DNA from: a virus | DNA length: 21,702 nucleotides | Direction: 5' to 3' (one strand) | IMG/VR virus record: IMGVR_UViG_3300011252_000399 | Location: 1 to 21,702 of that record | In this document: positions 12,063 to 18,369 of the stretch, piece after piece | How positions within the stretch are numbered: the first letter of the stretch is position 1 | Layout: each line of letters starts with the position of its first letter | Program-made: the position numbers and the translations under genes | The notes under the pieces: generated by a model | The model's database searches: none | Seen by the model: only the letters and a program-made list of their open reading frames with translations | What the model was told of the DNA's origin: nothing

Positions 12063-14101
12063 TCTTCAGACTCCCATGGTCTTGTCATTTCATTTGCTTC
12101 AAGGTAATGCCAGACCGCTTTGCCTGGAACGGCATGCGTCTTGACTACGCTACCTTTATATTTCTGAACATAAGACACCGCCTTCTGACCAGCCTTATCC
12201 CCACTGGACATCTTGGCCTTACTCAAAGCCTCTTTAGCCAGTAGTTCTAATTCTTTTCTCTTATAAAATGTGGTGCTACTCATTGCATCCACCACCACAT
12301 TGGCAATGGCTACCTCATCATCCTCTGTTAGTTGGGGCTTGATGTTGCGCTGCATTAAGTCTGACACCTTCCACATGCCATCATCAAAGTCGAAGCTTGC
12401 TAAGTGTTCCTTGGGTTCCATAGCATTACGCGCTTCATAGAAGACCGACACGTTTGATTTCTCACCACCCAGCTTGATGCCACTATCAAACCAACCGGCG
12501 AACACAGACCCACCACGCGCTGACATAAACGTCTTATCATCTGCCCGTTCCTTACCTGTATGGTGGGCTATGATCACTGTCACGTTGTGCATATCCATCA
12601 GCATGTCTACGCGATCCAGCAGCTTGCGTATCTCTGTGTTGCTGTTCTCTTCCCCGTCAAAGAAGTTAATGATGGGGTCAATCATCACGATGTCTGGCTT
12701 GTGAAACTCAATCTCTTGACTGAACTGCTCTATGTCTTGGTCGCGCATCAGGTTCTTTCTAAGCCGCCCACTGATGATCAGGTTGTTGTGACCCATCCTT
12801 CGCAGGTCATCATCAAACTCAAACCGCTTGTAGTAGGTATCTATTCTGCGCTTGAGAAACTCTGCAATGATCTCTGCTTGGAACCACATCACCTTCAATG
12901 GCCTACTGAACTCTACATCCATGAAGTCTGTGCCGGTGGTAGCTCCTGCTGCAAATGCACCCAGCCAATTGGACTTACCTATCTTTGGTTTACCAAGCAG
13001 TAACACCCGACTCTTCTGGAATATGAATGCATCACCCCAAAACTGCTCGATGCCATCATCGTTCATGTCCACCCATTCAGTATCGCTGAACGGCTTTAAC
13101 CCTAGTGGGCCTGATGACTTATCCTCTTCACCCTCACGTTTCTTTTCTTCTATCGGATCTTCTTGTGACTGAATGACCTTGAGGTCTTCATTGATATCAG
13201 TCTGCCACTTGGATGTCTCCCACCCCATGACTCCTGCATTGACATCATCTGGGTGTCGTTTGATATGCCCGTTGATTATGCTGATGGCTGTACGGGTGAC
13301 CTCGATCAGGTCCATAGGCGGGAAGCATGTTTGGTTCCAGTCCTGCGCCTTGATCAATACCTCGCGCATGCCCCAGCCTTCTTTCACCCACTTGCCGATA
13401 AGTCTTGCCAAGGTATCGTTGCGAGTACCCTGCTCCTGTGGAGCTTCAGTCAGTTTGTCGCGGATCGATTCAACTTTGTTGCCCGTGTTGAACACATGCA
13501 TCATTTGCAGATCGTTATCCACCAGAGCGGGGAGATCATCCATTGACCCAACCACCCCGTAGGTGTCATCACATGTCATGGTATATCCATGCGAAGGTGC
13601 GACCATTACATACCCGCCATCACCACGAACATCGAGCTTGTTCTTGCCTGCACTGTTGCGAATAACAGTAGGGCCAAGTGAATAGAAGTAGTGAGCACCA
13701 CCCCTTGGGGTTGTCTGCTTCAATGGTGTTCTTGTTATTGCACCAGCATTGATCCAATTGATTGCATCATCACTGTCTGCGTCCACTACCGCGAAGGTAA
13801 TGCCGGTGATCGCCGCCCAGTTTGCCAGTGGGTATTGACTGTGCCACTGCTTGATCTCATCTTGAGATGGCTGGATCTTTTGGTAGTGCTGCCACTTCAC
13901 CCGTGGTGTCTTGGCCCACTTAGATTTAAGCTCATCCTCTGAATCAAATGGATGTCTGGTGCGGAAGTATTGCGGCACCACTTCAGTTGGTGAACCACAA
14001 GGGATGATGTGCATACCCTGCTCCCACATATCAAAGAGCAGTTCTTCCTTTGCTTCGGGCGACATAGGCCCGTCATAGCTACTAGCTAGAAAAGGCATCA
14101 T
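12059..14101 (-). CDS. Bifunctional primase-polymerase / RepA-like helicase
   Basis: 680 residues from ATG at 14101, which overlaps the upstream stop (TGATG); a TTG at 14122 is open but less likely. The N-terminal domain is a Prim-Pol type primase: catalytic VDADSD (D107, D109), the nucleotide-binding RGGAHYFY (133-140, H137) and LDVRGDGGYVMVAPS (156-170). After an acidic linker the C-terminal half is a RecA-fold, RepA/AAA_25-like helicase: Walker A GKPKIGKS (370-377), Walker B IVMID (471-475), sensor-like IIAHHTGKE (510-518) and SARGGSVFAGWFD. The last 90 residues look like a winged helix. It would make primers and unwind DNA at the fork, so it is the core replication gene of the leftward operon. 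Confidence 0.9.
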   Translation of the reverse strand: MMPFLASSYDGPMSPEAKEELLFDMWEQGMHIIPCGSPTEVVPQYFRTRHPFDSEDELKSKWAKTPRVKWQHYQKIQPSQDEIKQWHSQYPLANWAAITGITFAVVDADSDDAINWINAGAITRTPLKQTTPRGGAHYFYSLGPTVIRNSAGKNKLDVRGDGGYVMVAPSHGYTMTCDDTYGVVGSMDDLPALVDNDLQMMHVFNTGNKVESIRDKLTEAPQEQGTRNDTLARLIGKWVKEGWGMREVLIKAQDWNQTCFPPMDLIEVTRTAISIINGHIKRHPDDVNAGVMGWETSKWQTDINEDLKVIQSQEDPIEEKKREGEEDKSSGPLGLKPFSDTEWVDMNDDGIEQFWGDAFIFQKSRVLLLGKPKIGKSNWLGAFAAGATTGTDFMDVEFSRPLKVMWFQAEIIAEFLKRRIDTYYKRFEFDDDLRRMGHNNLIISGRLRKNLMRDQDIEQFSQEIEFHKPDIVMIDPIINFFDGEENSNTEIRKLLDRVDMLMDMHNVTVIIAHHTGKERADDKTFMSARGGSVFAGWFDSGIKLGGEKSNVSVFYEARNAMEPKEHLASFDFDDGMWKVSDLMQRNIKPQLTEDDEVAIANVVVDAMSSTTFYKRKELELLAKEALSKAKMSSGDKAGQKAVSYVQKYKGSVVKTHAVPGKAVWHYLEANEMTRPWESEE

Positions 14102-14322
14102 CAAGATTTCCGTCCGACCCAATACCTCTGGTCATCACCACGAGATGATTCAATAGTCATGCCTAACTTGTATGCTGCCGCCCTAATACACCTGACTTCT
14201 TCTTCACTGTTCAAGAACACGCTGTCACCTATAGCCATCTTCTTCAAAAGCTTTTGCCATTTGCCTTGACCCTTCGTAGGATGACTTGGCTTCGGCACGT
14301 TTTGCTCAATCATAAATTCCAT
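14101..14322 (-). CDS. Hypothetical small phage protein (73 aa)
   Basis: 73 residues. The second half, KKMAIGDSVFLNSEEEVRCI followed by RAAAYKLGMTIESSRGDDQR and YWVGR, matches the pattern of a frequent small phage family (W-x-L-xx-M-xx-GDS-F-V ... RVWR-like end; DUF7303-type by memory), probably a small DNA- or RNA-binding fold. AAGAAG precedes the ATG. First gene of the leftward replication operon, with a stop overlapping the primase-helicase start. Confidence 0.7.
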   Translation of the reverse strand: MEFMIEQNVPKPSHPTKGQGKWQKLLKKMAIGDSVFLNSEEEVRCIRAAAYKLGMTIESSRGDDQRYWVGRKS

Positions 14323-14473
14323 GACACTTCTTTTTGTTAGCTAAGTTGCCTCATACTACTCATGTAATATCCGTTTGTAAAATTATTTTATAAAAAGGTA
14401 TTGCACCTTGGTGGACTTTGGTGCACTATCAGTTTCGTAGAGAGATGAGTTAGACAGAAGAAAGGAAAGAAGC
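14323..14473. promoter_or_regulatory. Divergent promoter region of the replication genes
   Basis: 151 bases separate the leftward primase operon from the rightward recombination operon. The centre is AT-rich with the palindrome TAAAAT-T-ATTTTA (14378-14390). TTGTAA at 14375 with TATTGC at 14399 could be a weak rightward promoter. No gene is seen. Both operons must start here, but individual promoters cannot be assigned firmly. Confidence 0.55.
14402..14425. promoter_or_regulatory. Candidate operator, TGCACC inverted repeat
   Basis: TGCACC (14402-14407) and GGTGCA (14420-14425) are perfect inverted 6-base arms with a 12-base spacer. The spacer also holds a direct-repeat relative (CTTGGTGGA against CTTTGGTGCA). 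It lies 49 bases before the rightward start codon, consistent with a repressor or activator site. Confidence 0.45.
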
Positions 14474-14902
14474 ATGACAAGCATAAAGTGTTTGGCGCTG
14501 CAATTAGTGGGTGCAAAAAGCAAAAAGGCAGAGATAGATAGAACGATTAAGAAGTTGAATCGTGAACTATTGGATACGAAAGAAGTAAGTGCAATGCTTG
14601 CTCCGATCCATAATGAGGGTGGGGAAAGAACAGTAAATGGTATTACTGTAGAGATGAAGAGAGATCACATCTGGGATCAAGTCATCCTCGATGAAGTATC
14701 TGAAGCAATCCCAAAGCAAAACTGGCCCTCCTTTTTAACTCAGCAAACTACATACAAAGTTGATATGCGTGCATTCAAAGATTATGCATTGGCTCATCCA
14801 GCCGAAGCTAAGAAATGGCATGACGCACATTCAATTAAGTTAGCCGACCCTAGAGTAAAATCAATCAATGTCGAGAAGCTACAGGAGCAAGATGATGAGT
14901 AA
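14474..14902 (+). CDS. Hypothetical phage protein upstream of the recombination ATPase (142 aa)
   Basis: 142 residues. A Lys-rich coiled-coil start (KSKKAEIDRTIKKLNRELLD), then VNGITVEMKRDHIWDQVILD and the segment TTYKVDMRAFKDYALAHPAE, ending IKLADPRVKSINVEKL. The last two segments resemble a family of phage proteins that I recall near DNA recombination ATPases (DUF7173-like, low certainty). AAAGGAAAGAAGC precedes the ATG. It is the first gene of the rightward operon. Function unknown. Confidence 0.7.
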   Translation: MTSIKCLALQLVGAKSKKAEIDRTIKKLNRELLDTKEVSAMLAPIHNEGGERTVNGITVEMKRDHIWDQVILDEVSEAIPKQNWPSFLTQQTTYKVDMRAFKDYALAHPAEAKKWHDAHSIKLADPRVKSINVEKLQEQDDE

Positions 14903-15116
14903 TGTCACCTACCTGTTTTCTAAAGCTCTCAATGAGATTGAGTTCTACTGGCACTGCAGTAAATGTTCTGAGGAAGTAGAGCATTTACCGGATCAGTCAC
15001 CAGCAGAGTACGCAAGACTAAATATAGGTCCGACTAAAAATGGTATTCAAATTTGGTGTGTGCGACATGATTGTAATGTTGCCAGCTTAGATTTGAATGA
15101 ATTGAAAACGCTGTAA
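14895..15116 (+). CDS. Small zinc-binding-type protein (73 aa)
   Basis: 73 residues from the ATG at 14895 (MSNVTYLF); AGGAG is 7 bases upstream, and the start overlaps the previous stop by 8 bases. ATG at 14892 is also possible. HCSKC near residues 20-24 and WCVRHDC near 53-59 give a C-x2-C plus C-x4-C arrangement likely to bind zinc. Function unknown. Confidence 0.65.
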   Translation: MSNVTYLFSKALNEIEFYWHCSKCSEEVEHLPDQSPAEYARLNIGPTKNGIQIWCVRHDCNVASLDLNELKTL

Positions 15117-15133
15117 TAAAAAGGAGGACTAAT

Positions 15134-15907
15134 ATGTCTTTACTTCAGCAGGTAACAACTACCCGCGAAAGCGGTGGGCCAATACCCCCAGTGCGGATTA
15201 ACATCCAAGGCACAGATGGTATAGGCAAGAGTACGTTTGGTGCTAACGCAGACCAATCGATCTTCATTCAAGCGGAGGACGGTCTGTCTTTCATTGATGC
15301 GCCAAGGTTCCCCCAAGCTAACACTTGGGAAGATCTTCTTGAGCAGGTGAAGACGCTTGTGACTGAAGACCATCCGTACAAAACTGTTGTTTTGGATACG
15401 ACTGATGCTGCCGCCAAGTTGGGCGAAGCATATGTGTGTACTAAGAATGGCTGGTCAAGTGCGGCAGATCCCAAGGCGGGGTACGGCGCGTTCTATGTAG
15501 CTGAAGAGAATGCATGGGTTCATCTTTTGAATGGGCTGAACGTAGCTCACTCATCGAAGAACATGAACATCATTCTGTTAAGCCACGTTGCATCTAAGGC
15601 GTACAAAGATCCAGAGTTGGAACCTTATGATCGCTGGGAGATGCGCTGCAACAAAAAGGTCAACGCCCTGATAAAGGACTGGGTTGATTTCAATTTGTTC
15701 GCTAACTATGAAACCACCTTAATTAAGGATAATCAGAAGGCGCGTGGCGTGAGCTACGGTAACCGCAGTTTGTTTACAAAGTTCGCAGCAGCATATGACG
15801 CGAAGTCTCGCATAGATCTTCCACAGAAGATTGAGTTCTCATGGCAATCCTTTATGGATTCCTACACCGCAGCATTGTCTGCAAATAAAAACGAAGAAGC
15901 AGCTTAA
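15134..15907 (+). CDS. RecA-fold AAA_24-type ATPase, Sak4-like recombination protein
   Basis: 257 residues. A P-loop GTDGIGKS (26-33) after INIQ, a Walker B VVLD (85-88) and a sensor-like IILLSH (146-151) place it in the AAA_24 family of phage ATPases, which includes Sak4-like single-strand annealing recombinases. The next gene is a DUF669-like protein and a nuclease lies further on, the usual partners for phage recombination. AAGGAGG lies before the ATG. It probably promotes annealing or loading at replication ends together with that protein; the exact biochemical activity is inferred from the family. Confidence 0.85.
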   Translation: MSLLQQVTTTRESGGPIPPVRINIQGTDGIGKSTFGANADQSIFIQAEDGLSFIDAPRFPQANTWEDLLEQVKTLVTEDHPYKTVVLDTTDAAAKLGEAYVCTKNGWSSAADPKAGYGAFYVAEENAWVHLLNGLNVAHSSKNMNIILLSHVASKAYKDPELEPYDRWEMRCNKKVNALIKDWVDFNLFANYETTLIKDNQKARGVSYGNRSLFTKFAAAYDAKSRIDLPQKIEFSWQSFMDSYTAALSANKNEEAA

Positions 15908-15918
15908 GGAGCAGCATT

Positions 15919-16410
15919 ATGGGTCTATTAGATCAAGGGATCGATGTAAGTAACATCGAAGCAAGTACAGGTGGCGGTGGTTCTGAGCCGTTCCCAGCAG
16001 GTGATTACACTTTGTCGGCGGCTATGTACGAAGAGCAGCAGTCCAAGGCTGGCAACGACATGATCAAGATTGAGTTCAATGTAGTTGGGCCAAGCTATGC
16101 AGGTCGTAAGATCTGGGATTACTTCGTGCTCAACAACCAAGTGGGCGTGTCTCGCCTGAAGGGATTCATTGGAGCCACTGGGCAGGATGTATCACAGACT
16201 TTGAACACTGACATGCTGCGCGCTGCGATGGGTAAGCAGTTCACTGCAAGCATTAAGGTTGAGCCTGGCTCTGGCCAGTATGGACCAAGCAACAAGATTG
16301 CTGGGTACAAGTCTGGCGCTGGCCCTGCACAACCACACTCTCAGACTGAGCAGCCACAACAGGCACAGGCTACACCAGCCGCTGGCCTAGAGACTGCAAG
16401 CTGGTCTTAA
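15919..16410 (+). CDS. DUF669-like putative single-strand DNA-binding protein
   Basis: 163 residues. FPAGDYTLSAAMYEEQQSKA, then GNDMIKIEFNVVGPSYAGRK, then IWDYFVLNN matches the DUF669 pattern: a beta-rich domain of phage proteins that accompany Sak4/AAA_24 ATPases and are thought to bind single-stranded DNA. The last 45 residues are Gln/Pro/Ala-rich and disordered and end ETASWS, without the acidic tip of bacterial SSB. AAGGAG is upstream and it follows the ATPase gene by 11 bases, so the pair is co-expressed. Confidence 0.8.
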   Translation: MGLLDQGIDVSNIEASTGGGGSEPFPAGDYTLSAAMYEEQQSKAGNDMIKIEFNVVGPSYAGRKIWDYFVLNNQVGVSRLKGFIGATGQDVSQTLNTDMLRAAMGKQFTASIKVEPGSGQYGPSNKIAGYKSGAGPAQPHSQTEQPQQAQATPAAGLETASWS

Positions 16411-16420
16411 CTAAGCAGTA

Positions 16421-16478
16421 AGGCCAAGGGTTAACACCCCTCTTTTGCACGTTCCCGTCCGTGTGGCCGCAGGCGGGG
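16421..16478 (+). ncRNA. Candidate pseudoknot leader RNA, copy 1
   Basis: The hairpin CCCGTC (16454-16459) / GGCGGG (16472-16477) has a 12-base loop containing TGGCC (16464-16468), which is complementary to GGCCA at 16422-16426; loop GTG (16461-16463) can also pair with CAC at 16448-16450. Between GGCCA and CAC is a small hairpin AGGG/CCCT (16427-16441). The element ends 29 bases before the AGGAG ribosome-binding site of the next gene. A second copy lies upstream of the following gene. No Rfam family was recognised by eye. Confidence 0.6.
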
Positions 16479-16517
16479 CTAGTTTGGGCGCAAGACGTAC
16501 CTTTATAGGAGAAATTT

Positions 16518-16721
16518 ATGAAGCTATTTTTAGCACGGGCAATGGACAACGAAGGCGGCGACAACGAAGTAAAGGTCTTTGCTACGGCCAAGGAGCGAAA
16601 AGAATACATCGCTAAGGTGAAGGATCAATCATGGTGTGACATTGAAAAGCATACTTGTGAGTTTCCTGCGACAAAAGAAGGCATCGTGGCGTTTTTTAAT
16701 AGAAACGCTTGGTATTTCTAA
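16518..16721 (+). CDS. Hypothetical small protein (67 aa)
   Basis: 67 residues starting MKLFLARAMDNEGGDNEVKV. A strand, an acidic loop, a helix (TAKERKEYIAKVKDQ) and a Cys-containing second half (WCDIEKHTCEF). AGGAG 9 bases before the ATG. It is preceded by leader copy 1 and followed by copy 2, so it is likely to be under special post-transcriptional control. Function not recognised. Confidence 0.65.
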   Translation: MKLFLARAMDNEGGDNEVKVFATAKERKEYIAKVKDQSWCDIEKHTCEFPATKEGIVAFFNRNAWYF

Positions 16722-16725
16722 TAAT

Positions 16726-16786
16726 AGGCCAAGGGAGAATCCTACTTCCTAGTAGCACTTGCCCGTCAGTGTGGCCGAAGACGGGA
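16726..16786 (+). ncRNA. Candidate pseudoknot leader RNA, copy 2
   Basis: CCCGTC (16762-16767) pairs perfectly with GACGGG (16780-16785), where copy 1 has a G-T pair, an informative compatible change. The loop repeats GTGTGGCCG, whose TGGCC (16772-16776) complements GGCCA at 16727-16731, and GTG matches CAC at 16756-16758. The intervening hairpin is not sequence-conserved (AGGGA with TTCCT or AGG with CCT). AAGGAGG of the next gene begins 7 bases after the element. Confidence 0.6.
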
Positions 16787-16803
16787 CTAATTAAGGAGGT
16801 ATT

Positions 16804-16971
16804 ATGCAAACAAATAAACAAAAGAAACGACTTAAGCGAAACACCAAATCGTTTCGCAAAGCATTACCTGCAAACGAAAGCGGGTCCAGAGACACTTTCT
16901 ATGACGAACAATTGCGTAGTCATTGGAAAGAAATAAACAATCGTCCTTCAAAGAAGATAGGTCACAAGTAA
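16804..16971 (+). CDS. Small basic protein (55 aa)
   Basis: 55 residues, start MQTNKQKKRLKRNTKSFRKA, strongly Lys/Arg-rich at the N-terminus and ending RPSKKIGHK. AAGGAGG immediately upstream is one of the strongest ribosome-binding sites in the window. It follows leader copy 2. The basic charge suggests nucleic-acid or ribosome contact; family unknown. Confidence 0.55.
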   Translation: MQTNKQKKRLKRNTKSFRKALPANESGSRDTFYDEQLRSHWKEINNRPSKKIGHK

Positions 16972-17133
16972 ATGAAATTAACAGCCGAGCAAATGGTAGC
17001 CCTATACAACTTAGAAAATGATGAGTTGATATCTTTGATAGCAACTTTATCTATGACGCTGTCGGGCAGGTTAAACCCAACTACAGTAGAAGAACTCTTG
17101 ATGGAGTCTTCAATGGAAGATGAACGCCATTAG
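16972..17133 (+). CDS. Small acidic helical protein (53 aa)
   Basis: 53 residues starting MKLTAEQMVALYNLENDELI, predicted helical and acidic. Its ATG follows the previous TAA directly, so it is probably translated by re-initiation. The pairing of a basic and an acidic short protein is reminiscent of a complex, but nothing more can be shown. Confidence 0.5.
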   Translation: MKLTAEQMVALYNLENDELISLIATLSMTLSGRLNPTTVEELLMESSMEDERH

Positions 17134-17171
17134 GCGGTATCAATTAAAAACCAAAGCAACAAGAGATAGAT

Positions 17172-17600
17172 ATGAAAGCACCAACAAAAAAAGAAGTAAC
17201 AGAGCAGTTAAAAGAAGAGATCAGGTCACGCAGCTTGGATCAAGAGCATCACATCAACACTGTGAAGCAACTTCGCGCAGCAGAGAAGCGCATCGAAGAG
17301 CTTGAGCAGTTAACCAAAGGCACTGATGCCTTTCAGGTTTCGCACCCTGCCAATTTATTTTGGCACCGATATGCTGACCACGGTCTGCGGATCTACACGC
17401 ATGGGGATGACCATGATGACAGCAAGCAATTGCTGACTAGGATACCCCTTTTTACTAACTACCACGGCGAAGCGGATACGCAGAGCAAGATAGAAATCTT
17501 GGTGAAGTTGCAGAAGCTTTTGTCTGAAGCCTACGAGTCTTTCCCTGATGAACACATTGGGGTGGAGATTTTCATGGCTGAAAATGGTGTGAACTGCTAG
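17172..17600 (+). CDS. Hypothetical protein with coiled-coil start (142 aa)
   Basis: 142 residues. Residues 1-46 form a charged coiled coil (KKEVTEQLKEEIRSRSLDQE and RAAEKRIEELEQLTK). The remainder is a globular part with THGDDHDDSKQ, several His and Asp, and an acidic helix near the end (KIEILVKLQKLLSEAYESFP). A metal site is conceivable but not supported by a known motif. AAGAGATAG is upstream of the ATG. Function unknown. Confidence 0.65.
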   Translation: MKAPTKKEVTEQLKEEIRSRSLDQEHHINTVKQLRAAEKRIEELEQLTKGTDAFQVSHPANLFWHRYADHGLRIYTHGDDHDDSKQLLTRIPLFTNYHGEADTQSKIEILVKLQKLLSEAYESFPDEHIGVEIFMAENGVNC

Positions 17601-17801
17601 ATGAATGACGCTTACCAAGAATGGCTTGCTAAAGGTAACAAGCCAACTCAACTCCCAGATGATGCAACGGTTGGTAAGACTAGGCCGTGCATCAATTGCG
17701 GGAAGCTTAAGCCAGCGTCTGAGTTTACTCAGTTCAAGGGCCGCTTGAAGTGTCAATCTTGCTACCAAAGAAGAAGTGAGGGCTTTGCAAAGAAGGAGTG
17801 A
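17601..17801 (+). CDS. Small zinc-ribbon protein (66 aa)
   Basis: 66 residues. RPCINCGKLKPASEFTQFKG followed by RLKCQSCYQRR: C30-x2-C33 and C51-x2-C54 form a zinc ribbon, the pattern seen in small phage HNH-like or transcription-associated proteins but without HNH residues here. Its ATG is directly after the preceding TAG. The tail is basic (SEGFAKKE). Confidence 0.65.
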   Translation: MNDAYQEWLAKGNKPTQLPDDATVGKTRPCINCGKLKPASEFTQFKGRLKCQSCYQRRSEGFAKKE

Positions 17802-17803
17802 TA

Positions 17804-18130
17804 ATGACTGACATAGATGAAGTCAGAAGAAAGTCGGAGGCAAGTAACCCTTGCGCCCCGTGGAACGTAAAGGACGCAGAGTTCTGTGATAAGCATCCTG
17901 ATGTAGAGATGGAGTCTGATGAGTATGAAGACTGTGACTCACCAACTGGATGGTCTACCCATGAATCTTGCCCAGTGTGCGAGGCGCTTGCTCACCTAAA
18001 TGAGGGGCAGTTGTATTGCACAGACTGTTACAAGCCCGACCTTGAGTACGATCTAGGCGAAGGGTTTTATTGTTTAAATTGTGAAGAGTATGCCGAAGGC
18101 GTTAATACTCATGGAGCTATTGTAAAATGA
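17804..18130 (+). CDS. Multi-zinc-ribbon acidic protein (108 aa)
   Basis: 108 residues from ATG at 17804, 5 bases after AAGGAG; a GTG at 17798 is also open. Acidic with three C-x2-C knuckles, CPVC, CTDC and CLNC, in the second half, plus single Cys in the first half (NPCAPW, EFCDKH, YEDCDS). This suggests two zinc sites. It follows another zinc-ribbon gene, overlaps the next gene by ATGA and lies just before the helicase gene. Function unknown. Confidence 0.65.
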   Translation: MTDIDEVRRKSEASNPCAPWNVKDAEFCDKHPDVEMESDEYEDCDSPTGWSTHESCPVCEALAHLNEGQLYCTDCYKPDLEYDLGEGFYCLNCEEYAEGVNTHGAIVK

Positions 18131-18369
18131 ATGAAGAATTTGAAATTGAAATGCCTGGTGCAAACGAAGAATACCAGTATGCTCTTGAGCTTATTAAGAA
18201 CATGGCAGGTGTTGCGGATGATTTAGATCCAGATGTATTTGCAGAAACCATGATGATCTATGCAGCCACTTACCTCATAGCTAATGAGCGCATTGAGTTC
18301 TTAAGCCCTTTTTTATTAACAACCCTGAAGCAAATTGAAGATCAATTAGAACCAGTGGTATGTCACTAA
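18127..18369 (+). CDS. Hypothetical small acidic protein (80 aa)
   Basis: 80 residues starting MNEEFEIEMPGANEEYQYAL; helical and acidic, with FAETMMIYAATYLIANERIE in the middle. Starts by ATGA overlap with the previous gene and ends overlapping the helicase start (TAATG). The tight coupling suggests a helicase partner or just dense packing; the sequence gives no more. Confidence 0.65.
   Translation: MNEEFEIEMPGANEEYQYALELIKNMAGVADDLDPDVFAETMMIYAATYLIANERIEFLSPFLLTTLKQIEDQLEPVVCH

Noticed and set aside
12474-13562. Plus-strand open frames opposite the primase-helicase gene
   Set aside because: They are antisense to a gene with clear conserved motifs, lack ribosome-binding sites and show no recognisable domains.
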